In this document: in pieces, positions 7,356 through 15,096 of the stretch
Layout: every line of letters starts with the position of its first letter
Numbering within the stretch: position 1 is the stretch's first letter
Origin: Streptomyces sp. SID12501
GTDB lineage: Bacteria; Actinomycetota; Actinomycetes; Streptomycetales; Streptomycetaceae
Length of the DNA stretch: 34,858 bases
Assembly (NCBI RefSeq): GCF_010550245.1
Contig: NZ_JAAGLU010000060.1
Span: forward strand, 1 to 34,858
Direction: 5' to 3'
Program-made: the position numbers and the translations under genes
The notes under the pieces: generated by a model
Database searches by the model: none
Seen by the model: only the letters and a program-made list of their open reading frames with translations
What the model was told of the DNA's origin: nothing

Positions 7356-7485
7356 GATCTGAAGTTCCTCCACGGGCTCCATGGGCTCTATGGAAGCGGG
7401 TTCGACACCAGGTCAGGGGCCCTGTCGGCACCCCGAAATACCGACTCTGTGAGACGCGCGTGAGACGCGAATCCCTGACGCACCG

Positions 7486-7722
7486 TTAGTCCGCCGACGG
7501 CTTCCCGTCCGACTCCGACCAGGGGCCGGCCGGGGGGCGCTCGGGGAGCTTCGCTCCGGGGCGGCGCATGTACCAGCGCATGAACTCACGGATCACCCTG
7601 CCGCGCGGACTGCGCCCCTCGGGGTGCACGGCACGCGTCGCAGCCTCGAACGGTTCCCACTCGTCATCTGGCGCCCGGAACCGGCGGGGGGTGTCGTACT
7701 CAGTCTCTGTCTCGGGTGTCAT
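7486..7722 (-). CDS. Small putative ribbon-helix-helix-like regulator
   Basis: A 78-aa protein beginning MTPETETEYDTPRRFRAPDDEW. The centre (about residues 15-50; RAPDDEWEPFEAATRAVH and SPRGRVIREFMRWYM) has the strand-helix-turn-helix look of ribbon-helix-helix DNA-binding proteins, followed by a Pro-rich tail. The ATG at 7722 has no Shine-Dalgarno, but a good promoter places transcription start 0-2 bp upstream, so a leaderless mRNA is likely. The promoter contains one of four TTGTRGCYACAA sites, so autoregulation is plausible. It is the first gene inside attL and is divergent from the transfer operon. Confidence 0.65.
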   Translation of the reverse strand: MTPETETEYDTPRRFRAPDDEWEPFEAATRAVHPEGRSPRGRVIREFMRWYMRRPGAKLPERPPAGPWSESDGKPSAD

Positions 7723-7729
7723 GCCCGGG

Positions 7730-7759
7730 AGAGTACGGCTTTGTAGCCACAGACAGCAA
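7730..7759 (-). promoter_or_regulatory. Leftward promoter for the small regulator
   Basis: On the minus strand TTGCTG (7759-7754) and TACTCT (7735-7730) are separated by 18 bp. The start codon at 7722-7720 falls at about +1. The operator TTGTAGCCACAG (7741-7752) fills the spacer. Confidence 0.5.
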
Positions 7760-7845
7760 GCGTGCGCACGAGTTTTCGTAGCCACAAACTCATCCCGCGA
7801 CCCTCTTGTCTTGTGGCTACAAAGCCACTAGGTTTGTAGCCACAA
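7741..7845. promoter_or_regulatory. Four quasi-palindromic operators TTGTRGCYACAA
   Basis: Copies are at 7741-7752 (TTGTAGCCACAG), 7776-7787 (TCGTAGCCACAA), 7811-7822 (TTGTGGCTACAA, opposite orientation) and 7834-7845 (TTGTAGCCACAA). Each is nearly self-complementary, as expected for a dimeric repressor. They sit in the spacer between the leftward small regulator and the rightward operon, two of them inside promoter spacers. Confidence 0.75.
7806..7834 (+). promoter_or_regulatory. Rightward promoter for the transfer-side operon
   Basis: TTGTCT (7806-7811) and TAGGTT (7829-7834) are separated by 17 bp. Operator 7811-7822 lies in the spacer, and operator 7834-7845 covers the -10 edge and start region, an ideal layout for repression. 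Confidence 0.55.
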
Positions 7846-7920
7846 GGACGGCCCCCGGCGGTGCTACCAACACCAATCCGAGGGCCTGACGGAATCACCT
7901 GAGCCAACAGGAGACCCGCT

Positions 7921-8313
7921 GTGCAGAAGTCTGCCATCCGCCGCGAGCACCGCACGACCCGCCGCACTCTTCGCGCCACCCTCCGCCGCCGCGCCGCGGC
8001 CACCCGCCTCTCCGCCTCGTGCCGCCGCCGCCCCCGCTCGCTGGCCACCGTGGCGATCGCCGCCGGTGTCGACCGCGAAACGGCCGCCGGCACCGCGAAC
8101 GGACTCCGCTCCGTCGCGAAGCGCCTCGGCCTCACCCCGACCGCGTCGGCCCGTACCCGCCGCACCGTCGCTGGTGGCCGCGCCCACCAGACCCGCACGG
8201 TCTCGCACTACACCGTGGCGCAGGTCGGCCGCCTGGTCGCCGCGTACCGGCCGCGCAAGGCGGAGTACGTCACGGCCGCCGCGCTGATCTCCGCGTTCGC
8301 CGCCGCCGCGTAG
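7921..8313 (+). CDS. Basic small protein, possible DNA-binding, first gene of rightward operon
   Basis: A 130-aa protein starting with GTG at 7921 behind AACAGGAGACC. The first 40 residues are extremely Arg-rich (RREHRTTRRTLRATLRRR). The middle (about 42-70; LATVAIAAGVDRETAAGTA) resembles a helix-turn-helix, and the C-terminus is Ala-rich and helical. Such composition suggests nucleic-acid binding. I do not recognise the family. Its promoter is the operator-controlled one at 7806-7834. Confidence 0.6.
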   Translation: MQKSAIRREHRTTRRTLRATLRRRAAATRLSASCRRRPRSLATVAIAAGVDRETAAGTANGLRSVAKRLGLTPTASARTRRTVAGGRAHQTRTVSHYTVAQVGRLVAAYRPRKAEYVTAAALISAFAAAA

Positions 8314-8527
8314 CAGCACCCCGTAGACGCGCCGTCCGGGGCAGGCGGGAAGGCCTCCCCGGGCGGTGCACCACCAGGCCAAAGGGCGCATTTTACGCGC
8401 CACCCGACTGGCAGGGCCAAGAGTCGGGCCCGGACCGCCCGAACGAAGACGGCCCGCCTCGACCGCTCCCACCAGCGCGACTACTTCGACAAGACAACAA
8501 AGCGAACTGCCCAAAGGAGTACGCAAC

Positions 8528-9670
8528 ATGTCCATCGAAAGCATCGAGTCCATCAACGCCACCACCAACACCCTGGGCACCGCCCGGCTCCGCGTCGTCC
8601 CCAACATCCAGCAGCGCGCCGAGCAGCCGCCGATGAGCGCGGTTGTCACCGCGCTCCCCGAGTTCGAGCTGAACAGCCCCGAGCTGCTCTACGCAGAGTC
8701 GTTCGTCCCGGACCCGGACACCGGCAGCGTGGAGATCTCCCTGAACTCGCAGGGCAACGGCCAGTTGTTCACCCCTGACCAGGCCGACGACTTCGCCAAC
8801 AAGGTCATCGTCTGGGGGCGGACGGTCAAGGCGATGGCTGACGCCGCTCGCGACCACAACGACGACGTCGACGAAACCGACATCTACATGCCCAAGCTCG
8901 TCCGCGAGTGCGAGCGCCTCGGTCTCGCCCTCCAGCTGACCGACGACCCGGCCATCGACCTGGCCGAGATCCGGGTCATCGACGGCCGTCGCACCCTCAT
9001 CGCCCGCGTCGACGAGGTGCCGGTGGCGTACGACTCCGTCCACCCGGTCGGCCGGTGCGTCACCTGCAACAACCTGCTGGACGACACTGCGCTCCCGTTC
9101 GTCCCTGCCAACGCCATGCCCGGCTACGGCGGCGGCAAGAACATCACCGGCGAGGACATCAAGATCTGCCGTCCGTGCGTCACCGCGTCCGGCCTCCCGC
9201 TCACCGCCGCTCAGCGCGGCCCCGAGTGGATGGCCCGCTGGGGCTGCCCCGGGTTCTGCGTCGAGAACCACGGCCAGTTCGGTGCGCTGGAGTGTCACTC
9301 CACCGTCCCCGTCGAGACCCGGATGTGCATCGCCGAACTCGACTCCAGCGGCTACAGCGAAAACGGCGAGACCCTGCCCTGGCTGTCCGCGCAGGTCATC
9401 GTCACCAACGACAAGCCGCAGGCCTACGGCCGCAAGACCGGCGTGTGGCTGTCCTCCGGGGTGCACGTGGCGGAGATCAGCCCGGCGAAGGCGCGGGAGG
9501 CACTGGATGCGATGCGCGGTTTCGTCGCCCGGCTGGCGGCCGTGGTCAACGACGCCGAGCGGATCGCGGCCAACGACTTCGACGGTGACCCGGAGATCGC
9601 CCGCCTGGACACCGAGGCCACGGACGCCCGCATCAAGCGGATCACCGAGGCCAGCGCCGCCAAGCCGTAG
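8528..9670 (+). CDS. Conserved AICE protein with Cys-rich and DUF6907-like regions
   Basis: A 380-aa protein; ATG 8528 follows AAAGGAGTACGCAAC. The N-terminal 110 residues are acidic. The middle has paired Cys: CVTCNN (about 177-180) and later CRPC (about 213-216), a possible zinc site. From about residue 235 (PEWMARWGCPGFCVENHG) it resembles the DUF6907-type domain frequent in Streptomyces mobile elements, ending in a helical segment (AREALDAMRGFVARLAAVV). The biochemical role is unknown. A related smaller domain occurs in the gene at 10628. Confidence 0.65.
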   Translation: MSIESIESINATTNTLGTARLRVVPNIQQRAEQPPMSAVVTALPEFELNSPELLYAESFVPDPDTGSVEISLNSQGNGQLFTPDQADDFANKVIVWGRTVKAMADAARDHNDDVDETDIYMPKLVRECERLGLALQLTDDPAIDLAEIRVIDGRRTLIARVDEVPVAYDSVHPVGRCVTCNNLLDDTALPFVPANAMPGYGGGKNITGEDIKICRPCVTASGLPLTAAQRGPEWMARWGCPGFCVENHGQFGALECHSTVPVETRMCIAELDSSGYSENGETLPWLSAQVIVTNDKPQAYGRKTGVWLSSGVHVAEISPAKAREALDAMRGFVARLAAVVNDAERIAANDFDGDPEIARLDTEATDARIKRITEASAAKP

Positions 9671-9680
9671 CCCACCAGTC

Positions 9681-9718
9681 GGCCCCGGGCCTGGCGACTC
9701 CACCGCTGGCCCGGGACC
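9681..9718. terminator. Intercistronic GC hairpin (copy 1 of a duplicated leader)
   Basis: GGCCCCGGGCC (9681-9691) pairs with GGCCCGGGACC (9708-9718). The leader 9677-9752, ending CATCAAGGAGTC, is similar to the one at 9973-10043. There is no T-tract, so it may act in mRNA processing or stability rather than full termination. Confidence 0.5.
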
Positions 9719-9752
9719 TCGATCAGACCCTTCTGCATCAAGGAGTCCAACC

Positions 9753-9962
9753 ATGAGCACCACCACTCACAGCGCGGCCGTGGTCCGTGCCCTCGCCGAC
9801 ATCGAGGCGAACAAGACCGGTGACCCCGGAGTCGACGAGCTCCTCGACTATGTCGGCCAGCTCATCGTCGAACACGGTGACCCCGGGCCTGTCTTCGCAC
9901 GCGTCCTGGGACTCATCGAACGCGAGCGGGCCCAGGAGACGCAGACAGTGGATGCCGCCTGA
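9753..9962 (+). CDS. Small conserved protein in the transfer-side operon
   Basis: A 69-aa acidic, probably all-helical protein (MSTTTHSAAVVRALADIEAN...). The ATG at 9753 follows CAAGGAGTCCAACC. No known domain was recognised. It lies between two copies of a similar hairpin leader, so expression is probably tuned together with the next gene. Confidence 0.6.
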   Translation: MSTTTHSAAVVRALADIEANKTGDPGVDELLDYVGQLIVEHGDPGPVFARVLGLIERERAQETQTVDAA

Positions 9963-9976
9963 GCAGCTCCTTAGAC

Positions 9977-10012
9977 GGCCCCGGGCCAGCGTCCTACCGC
10001 CGGCCCGGGGCC
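9977..10012. terminator. Intercistronic GC hairpin (copy 2 of a duplicated leader)
   Basis: GGCCCCGGGCC (9977-9987) and GGCCCGGGGCC (10002-10012) are perfect complements. Downstream CACATCAAGGAGTCAGCC repeats the ribosome-binding region of the previous gene. Confidence 0.5.
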
Positions 10013-10043
10013 TGGACCGACCCTTCACATCAAGGAGTCAGCC

Positions 10044-10631
10044 TTGTCCAGCACGCTACCCAGCTGCGGGCAGATGCCCACCTCGAACCCCCTGTCCGAG
10101 CCCAGCGACCTCGCCGTCGCGGTCCGCGTCGGACAGAAGATGCTCGCCCGGTACGGCGCCGTCGACAGCGGCGACATCTTCGCCTACGCCCAAGCGCACG
10201 GCGGACTCACCGAAGCGCTCCGGATCCTGCTGCGTGCCGTCGGTGCTGAGGTTACGCAACCCCGTAACCTCGCCGACCTGCGGGAACGCAGCGACGAGCC
10301 GACCGGCGACTTCCTGGGATCGCAGGAAGCTCCGCCCCGCTGCCCGGCCGCGCACCCCGAGGACCCCACCCCGTGCGTCGGCCCGGTCGTCGTCACCGTC
10401 CTCGACGCGGCGAACGCGGGCGCGGACGGCTGCGAACACCACGGTGCCCGACTCCTCGCCTCCCTCGACCGGGGCCGGGTGTACGCCCTGCCGGACGCCC
10501 CCGAGGGTGCCGCGATCCGCGTGTTCAAGGCGGCCGACACCATCCGCCCGTTCCCGTGGGTCGACGGCCCGCGCACCCGCGACGAGCAGCTCAGCCGCAC
10601 CGAGACCCGCGCCAGGGGTGAGCGCCCGTGA
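10044..10631 (+). CDS. Conserved hypothetical protein, TTG start
   Basis: A 195-aa protein starting with TTG at 10044, chosen because CAAGGAGTCAGCC lies at the right distance and no better start is nearby. An N-terminal helical region (about 20-75; SDLAVAVRVGQKMLARYG) is followed by a variable linker and a C-terminal part with CVGPVVVTVLDAANAGADGC-EHHGARLLASL, a small domain with Cys and His pairs. The C-terminal part resembles small Streptomyces proteins of unknown role. It overlaps the next gene by 4 bp (GTGA). Confidence 0.65.
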   Translation: MSSTLPSCGQMPTSNPLSEPSDLAVAVRVGQKMLARYGAVDSGDIFAYAQAHGGLTEALRILLRAVGAEVTQPRNLADLRERSDEPTGDFLGSQEAPPRCPAAHPEDPTPCVGPVVVTVLDAANAGADGCEHHGARLLASLDRGRVYALPDAPEGAAIRVFKAADTIRPFPWVDGPRTRDEQLSRTETRARGERP

Positions 10632-10999
10632 GCGAGCCCCGCACGATCACCCTGCTCACCGCCGACCACGGCCCGGTCACCGTGACCTGCCCGGCCTGGT
10701 GCGGTGGTCACGCTGACCACCGGCCCGACACCTACCGCGCCGACCTCGACCACAAGAGCCCCGAGCACCGCCTCACCCACAACGGCGAGCTGTTGTGGAC
10801 CGCCTTCCTCGGGGAAAGCCCCTTCGCCAGCCGTCCCGAGCAGCGCGCCATCGGCGTGTACGTCGAGCAGGGCAGCTACGCGCGCACGTTAGACGCAGCC
10901 AGCCTCTACGACCTCGCCGCCACCTTCGAGGCGCACGCCGACCAACTGCGCGACCTCGCCGACCAGCTGCACGCGCTCCTCGCCGGGGAGGGCCAGTGA
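10628..10999 (+). CDS. DUF6907-like protein
   Basis: A 123-aa protein; the GTG at 10628 overlaps the previous stop. The N-terminus reads TCPAWCGGHADHRPDTYRAD; the WC-x(2-4)-H pattern followed by an H-rich strand and a C-terminal helix (about 90-120) is typical of DUF6907-type proteins. A possible metal site is formed by Cys and His near residues 20-30. Function unknown. It resembles the C-terminal region of the protein at 8528. Confidence 0.65.
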   Translation: MSEPRTITLLTADHGPVTVTCPAWCGGHADHRPDTYRADLDHKSPEHRLTHNGELLWTAFLGESPFASRPEQRAIGVYVEQGSYARTLDAASLYDLAATFEAHADQLRDLADQLHALLAGEGQ

Positions 11000-11082
11000 A
11001 CGCGCTCACCGACGCCGAGAGCGCCGAGCTGTCCCGTCGTGTCGCCGAGGCCAACCGCCGGTCCGAGAGCAGGCCCCGGTGA
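10996..11082 (+). CDS. 28-aa translationally coupled small ORF
   Basis: A GTG at 10996 overlaps the preceding stop (GTGA), and the frame gives VNALTDAESAELSRRVAEAN before a TGA at 11080-11082 that again overlaps the next GTG. The helical, charged composition and the unbroken chain of 4-bp overlaps favour a real small protein or at least a coupling device. No homologue recognised. Confidence 0.45.
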   Translation: MNALTDAESAELSRRVAEANRRSESRPR

Positions 11083-11201
11083 CCGCCCGCTGGCCCATCG
11101 CCAGGCCGACCGAGTCCGCCGCCATCCGCGCGGCGGGGTACGGCATCCGCCTGTGCGCCCAACTCCTGGTGCGCGCCACCACCTCGGATGTGGAGCAATG
11201 A
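11079..11201 (+). CDS. 40-aa translationally coupled small ORF
   Basis: Starts GTG 11079 (VTARWPIARPTESAAIRAAG) and ends at TGA 11199-11201, overlapping the ATG of the membrane protein (ATGA). The AAIRAAGYGIRLCAQLL segment is amphipathic. It is the link between the 28-aa frame and the spread-type membrane gene; function unknown. Confidence 0.5.
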   Translation: MTARWPIARPTESAAIRAAGYGIRLCAQLLVRATTSDVEQ

Positions 11202-12154
11202 AAAACCTCCGAAAGGCCGGCACCTGGGCCCTGCCCGCCGCGCTCACCCTCATCGCCATCGTGTGGGCCGTCGCCGCCATCGGCGACATCCTCACCGCAC
11301 AAGCCCACCCCGCGTTCGCGTACTCCGTCGCCGCCCTCTACGACGCCGTCTGGCTGTACGCCCTCGCCCAAGAAACCGCACACCGCCGGCAGGGATCCAG
11401 CGCCCGACTCCCGAAGGTCATCGGCTGGGTGTTCCTCCCCCTCACCGTGGCGATCCTCACCGTGCACGGACTCCTCGCCGCCGACCTGCTCGCCGCGATC
11501 GTGGGCGCCCTCGTCCCCGTCCTCGCGAAGATGACCCTCGTCATGGCCGTCGACCGCGACCGCACCCGGATCAGCGCCCGCGCCCAGGCCGCCATCGACC
11601 GTGCCAGGGCGGTCACCCGTGACCGCATCGCCGTATCCCGGGCCGTCGCCACAGCCCGCGCCGACGAAACGAAAGCCGCCGCCGACATCGTCAAGCACAC
11701 CCGCAAGGCCGAAGCGGAAGCACTCGTCACCACGTACGAGGCGCTGGAAGCGCACGCCGAGATCACCGACCGGCACCCCGTGCCGGACTGGCACACCCCC
11801 CTGCCCGCCCTGGTCTCCGACCGAGAGTTGGAAGCCCTCCTGTCGGGGGGTGTGCCGGATGACGAAACCGCAGGCGGCACGGGGGGTTTCGCCCTCACCG
11901 AGACCCCCGTGACCGTCACACCGTGCCAATCCGGCACGCCCTCCCTTGAGGGGCCGCAGAACGCGAACCTGCGGGCGGTCGCCATGCTCGCCGCAGAGCT
12001 GTACTCCACCGACCCGCCGCCGTCGAAGCGGAAGTTCAGGGAGGCCATGCGGGAGGCCATGAAGGCCCGCGGACTGACCGGCGGGTGGGACGTGATCGAT
12101 TCCCTCTTCGACCGCGAGAAGGCTCTCGCCGAGCCGACCGAGGGTGGGGAGTGA
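11198..12154 (+). CDS. DUF2637-like membrane protein, spread-type (SpdB-like)
   Basis: A 318-aa protein with four N-terminal membrane segments (about 10-30, 38-57, 74-91, 93-117), then a long charged helical region (about 120-195) and a C-terminal cytosolic domain (about 255-318; PPPSKRKFREAMREAMKARG) that looks DNA-binding-like. The arrangement matches DUF2637-type proteins found before tra genes of Streptomyces conjugative elements, where Spd proteins help spread plasmid DNA along the recipient mycelium. It begins a tight cluster of three membrane genes. The Spd role is inferred from position and topology. Confidence 0.65.
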   Translation: MKNLRKAGTWALPAALTLIAIVWAVAAIGDILTAQAHPAFAYSVAALYDAVWLYALAQETAHRRQGSSARLPKVIGWVFLPLTVAILTVHGLLAADLLAAIVGALVPVLAKMTLVMAVDRDRTRISARAQAAIDRARAVTRDRIAVSRAVATARADETKAAADIVKHTRKAEAEALVTTYEALEAHAEITDRHPVPDWHTPLPALVSDRELEALLSGGVPDDETAGGTGGFALTETPVTVTPCQSGTPSLEGPQNANLRAVAMLAAELYSTDPPPSKRKFREAMREAMKARGLTGGWDVIDSLFDREKALAEPTEGGE

Positions 12155-12336
12155 TGGTCGTGATGCGCCTCGTCTTCGGAGCCGTCCTCGGACTCCTCGT
12201 CGCCTACCCGGCCCTGCTCACCCTCGTCCTGGCCGTGTTCGCCGCGGCCGTCGCTCAGCCCGCCGTCCTCGCGTTCGCCGCCGGCGTCCTGCTCTGGCCG
12301 CGCATCACCCGCCGCGTCCGGGGGTGGACGGCATGA
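12154..12336 (+). CDS. Small two-segment membrane protein (Spd-like)
   Basis: A 60-aa protein, nearly all hydrophobic (MVVMRLVFGAVLGLLVAYPA, then a second segment near 25-50) with a basic tail RITRRVRG. Its ATG shares one base with the previous stop (TGATG). Position among spread genes suggests it is part of the same intermycelial-spread membrane complex. Confidence 0.6.
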   Translation: MVVMRLVFGAVLGLLVAYPALLTLVLAVFAAAVAQPAVLAFAAGVLLWPRITRRVRGWTA

Positions 12337-12644
12337 GCGACGCCCTCGACAAGGCGGAGGCCGCCGCCCGAGACGCCGCGGCGAACACGGCCGCCGTGCA
12401 GATCGCGCTCGCCGCCGTCGAACTCGCCAAGGCAGCCCAGCAGCAGCCCGCCCCGCAGGCCTGCCAGCACCAGCACAAGCAGGGCCGTGGCGCGGGTGAG
12501 TGGCTGGCCATCGGCGGCGCCGTCTGCGTCGGCTCCATCGGCCTCGCCTTCGCGTCCATCGCGCTTGCCATCGCCGCATGCTGCGCAACCGGATGCTTCC
12601 TGATCCTCCGCCACCTCTTCAACGACCTGCGCAAGAGCCGCTGA
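12333..12644 (+). CDS. Membrane protein with His/Gln-rich linker (Spd-like)
   Basis: A 103-aa protein; the ATG at 12333 overlaps the previous stop by 4 bp. A helical Ala-rich N-terminus (1-40) leads to QQQPAPQACQHQHKQGRG and a hydrophobic stretch with several Cys (about 57-92; WLAIGGAVCVGSIGLAFAS), ending in RHLFNDLRKSR. It is the last of three overlapping membrane genes upstream of traB and fits a SpdB-type protein. Confidence 0.6.
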   Translation: MSDALDKAEAAARDAAANTAAVQIALAAVELAKAAQQQPAPQACQHQHKQGRGAGEWLAIGGAVCVGSIGLAFASIALAIAACCATGCFLILRHLFNDLRKSR

Positions 12645-12663
12645 CGGCCCCTCCGTCCTCCGC

Positions 12664-12689
12664 CAGTTGTGGGGCTACCCCCACAACTG
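12664..12689. terminator. Intercistronic hairpin CAGTTGTGGGG/CCCCACAACTG
   Basis: Perfect 11-bp arms (12664-12674 and 12679-12689) with loop CTAC lie after the spread genes and before the 54-aa gene. There is no T-run; it may be an attenuator or a processing stop in the transfer operon. Confidence 0.6.
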
Positions 12690-12740
12690 CGGGGGTGCGG
12701 TGGGGCCGGACAGCCCGGCCCGCAACCGAGAGGACACCCC

Positions 12741-12905
12741 ATGTCTGAACCGAAGCTCACCGCCTGGGAGAAGGCGCAGATCATCCGCCTCGAACTCATC
12801 GGCGCCAAGAGGGCGTTCGCCCTCGGCGACAACCAGCCCGACATCGTGCGGAAGGTCCAGCGCATCCGCGACCGCGCCGCCAAGCGCGCCAGCGGCACCA
12901 AGTAG
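12741..12905 (+). CDS. 54-aa conserved small protein before traB
   Basis: ATG 12741 follows GAGAGGACACCCC. The product (MSEPKLTAWEKAQIIRLELI...) is basic and helical, with DIVRKVQRIRDRAAKRA in its second half. It is flanked by two hairpins. No domain recognised; position suggests an accessory transfer role. Confidence 0.6.
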   Translation: MSEPKLTAWEKAQIIRLELIGAKRAFALGDNQPDIVRKVQRIRDRAAKRASGTK

Positions 12906-12909
12906 TCCA

Positions 12910-12952
12910 CCCGGGGGCGGCCCATCCCGCCAGGTCAGCGGCCGTCCCCGGG
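12910..12952. terminator. Hairpin upstream of traB
   Basis: CCCGGGGGCGGCC (12910-12922) pairs with GGCCGTCCCCGGG (12940-12952) at 12 of 13 positions. It ends 35 bp before the traB start and could limit or process the traB message. Confidence 0.5.
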
Positions 12953-12987
12953 CCCCGTACGTCCCATCAGAACGACGGAGAGACAGC

Positions 12988-15081
12988 ATGACCGAGACTG
13001 CCGAGCGCCCGCTACACGCCCCGCCCGCCACCGAGACACCCGTAACCGCCACGGAACCGGCCAGCGTCCCGTCCGCGCCCGTACCCGTCGACAACCCGAA
13101 GCTTTCCGAGCCCGGGGTCACCACCGAGAAGCGGCGCCCGATCATCGCCCCGTGGATGCGCTCCCGCCGCGACCTGCTCGCCACCATTGAACGCGCCGCT
13201 GGCCATGCCGGGTACGCCACGCTGTTCCATGGGCTGCGGACGCCCTGGTACTCGGTGCAGCTGGGCATGATGGCGCCGCGCGGTACGGGCCGCCTGGTCG
13301 CGTCCACGAGCCGGTGGGTGTGGGACCGCGAGGCCGCACCCCTGCGGGATGCCGCCGTGCGTACGGAGGATGCCGCCGAGTACATGACGCTGGCCCGCCT
13401 GCGCGCTGGCCGCGTCCGCCTGCGCGGCTTCGTGACGGTGGTCGCCGCGGTGTTCGGGCTCGGCTTCGCCCTGTGGCTGTACGTCATGGCGCCCGCCTTC
13501 CTGTGCGCGTTCGCGGCCGGCGGGGTGCTGACCCTCGGCTACTTCGGGCAGCAGCCCGACGCCCCCGTCATCGGCCCCGCCGTCATGCGCACCGAACTCC
13601 AGAAGCTCACGGGCACCATCGTGCTGCGCGCCCTCGAATCGATCGGCAACGCCCGTATCACCGCCGCCATCAAGAAGGGCGGCGACATGAACGGCATGCG
13701 CTTCACCAGCGAGATCACCCGCGACGGCCCCGGCTACCGAGCCGACCTCGACCTCCCGTACGGCGTCGTCCCCGAGGACGTCATGGAGGAACGCCAGGCC
13801 CTCGCATCCGGACTGCGCCGCAAGCTCGGCTGCGTATGGCCGTCCGGCGACCGCGAGGAGCACGAGGGGCGACTGATCCTGTGGGTGGGCGACCGGCCGA
13901 TGAACGAGACGACGAAGCCCCCGTGGCCACTGCTGAAGGACGGCCAGGTCGACCTGTTCAAGCCGGTCGTGTTCGGCAACGACCAGCGCATGCGGGACAT
14001 CACCGTCACCCTGATGTTCGCCTCCATCGTGATCGGCTCCATCCCGCGCATGGGCAAGACGTTCCTGCTCAGGCTGCTGATGCTGATCGCCGCCCTCGAC
14101 CCGCGCGCCGAGCTGTACGGCTTCGACTTCAAGGGCACCGGCGACCTCGGCCCGCTCGAGCCCGTGTTCCACCGCTACCGGTCCGGTGAGGAAGACGAGG
14201 ACCTCCTGTACGTCCTGCACGCCCTACGCGAACTGAAGGATGAGCTGCGCCGCCGGGCCAAGGTCATCAAGAGTCTGCCGCGTTTCCGCTGCCCCGAGAG
14301 CAAGGTGACCCCGGCCCTGGCCAGTGACAAGAGCCTCGGCCTGCACCCGATCGTCGTCGGCCTCGACGAGTGCCAGATCCCCTTCGAGCACGAGAAGTAC
14401 GGGGCTGAGCTGGAGTCCATCTGCACGGACATCGCCAAACGTGGCCCCGCCCTCGGCATCGTCGGCATGTTCGCCACCCAGCGCCCCGACGCCAAGAGCC
14501 TCCCGCCCGGCATCTCGGCGAACGCCGTGCTGCGGTTCTGCCTGAAGGTCATGAGCCACACCGCGAACGACATGGTGCTCGGCACCGGCGCCTACAAATC
14601 CGGCATCCGGGCGACGATGTTCTCCCGCTCCGACCTCGGTATCTGCTGGATGTCCGGCGAGGGCGACGACCCGGTCATCGCCGCGTCCGCGTTCGTTGAC
14701 GGCACGGCCGCCGAGCTGGTCGTCACCCGCGCCCGCCAGTTGCGCGAGGAGTACGGCAACATCACCGGGCACGCCCTCGGCCAGGGCCCGGCGGAGACCG
14801 CCGGCCTCGACATCCTCGGCGACATTCTGAAGTCCGTGAGCGCCGACGAGAAGGCCGTGTGGTGCGAGCGGATCGCCGCCCGCCTCGCCGAGTTGCGGCC
14901 GGACGTGTACGGGGAGTGGAAGGGCGAGAACGTCACCGCCGTACTCAAGCCGTGGAACGTGAAGGCGGGCCAGGTGTGGGGGCAGACCGACGACGGCGAG
15001 GGCGCCAACCGGCGCGGTATCCAGCGCGCCGACGTCGCCGCCGCCATCACCCGCCGGGACGCCGACAGGCTCGCCAAGTAG
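12988..15081 (+). CDS. traB: TraB/FtsK-like conjugative DNA translocase
   Basis: A 697-aa protein. After a Pro-rich N-terminus there are two membrane segments (about 147-168 and 170-186), then a RecA-like ATPase with Walker A GSIPRMGKT (350-358), the FDFKGTGDLGP segment (379-389) and Walker B IVVGLDE (455-461), an arginine/glutamine segment FATQRPDAKSLP, and a C-terminal winged-helix-like region (about 600-697) with RADVAAAI near its end. This is the architecture of Streptomyces TraB/TraSA proteins, hexameric pumps that move double-stranded DNA between hyphae and recognise clt through the C-terminal domain. ATG 12988 follows ACGGAGAGACAGC. A CTAG-rich repeat cluster begins 16 bp after its stop. 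Confidence 0.92.
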   Translation: MTETAERPLHAPPATETPVTATEPASVPSAPVPVDNPKLSEPGVTTEKRRPIIAPWMRSRRDLLATIERAAGHAGYATLFHGLRTPWYSVQLGMMAPRGTGRLVASTSRWVWDREAAPLRDAAVRTEDAAEYMTLARLRAGRVRLRGFVTVVAAVFGLGFALWLYVMAPAFLCAFAAGGVLTLGYFGQQPDAPVIGPAVMRTELQKLTGTIVLRALESIGNARITAAIKKGGDMNGMRFTSEITRDGPGYRADLDLPYGVVPEDVMEERQALASGLRRKLGCVWPSGDREEHEGRLILWVGDRPMNETTKPPWPLLKDGQVDLFKPVVFGNDQRMRDITVTLMFASIVIGSIPRMGKTFLLRLLMLIAALDPRAELYGFDFKGTGDLGPLEPVFHRYRSGEEDEDLLYVLHALRELKDELRRRAKVIKSLPRFRCPESKVTPALASDKSLGLHPIVVGLDECQIPFEHEKYGAELESICTDIAKRGPALGIVGMFATQRPDAKSLPPGISANAVLRFCLKVMSHTANDMVLGTGAYKSGIRATMFSRSDLGICWMSGEGDDPVIAASAFVDGTAAELVVTRARQLREEYGNITGHALGQGPAETAGLDILGDILKSVSADEKAVWCERIAARLAELRPDVYGEWKGENVTAVLKPWNVKAGQVWGQTDDGEGANRRGIQRADVAAAITRRDADRLAK

Positions 15082-15096
15082 CCCCGATCAAGGCCG

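Noticed and set aside
7129..7431. Minus-strand frame across the terminator and attL
   Set aside because: It reads through the hairpin and tRNA copy, so it cannot be an ordinary gene; any transposase likeness at its end was too weak to claim.
7741..7845. Possible CRISPR-like repeats
   Set aside because: Four short 12-bp units with uneven spacing and mixed orientation are operators, not a CRISPR array; no cas genes are present.
8393..9766. Minus-strand frame of 457 codons
   Set aside because: Antisense shadow of the 380-aa AICE protein, which has a good ribosome-binding site and Cys motifs.
11338..12588. Minus-strand frame of 416 codons
   Set aside because: Antisense of the overlapping spread-type membrane genes, rich in Arg and Ser with no domain features.
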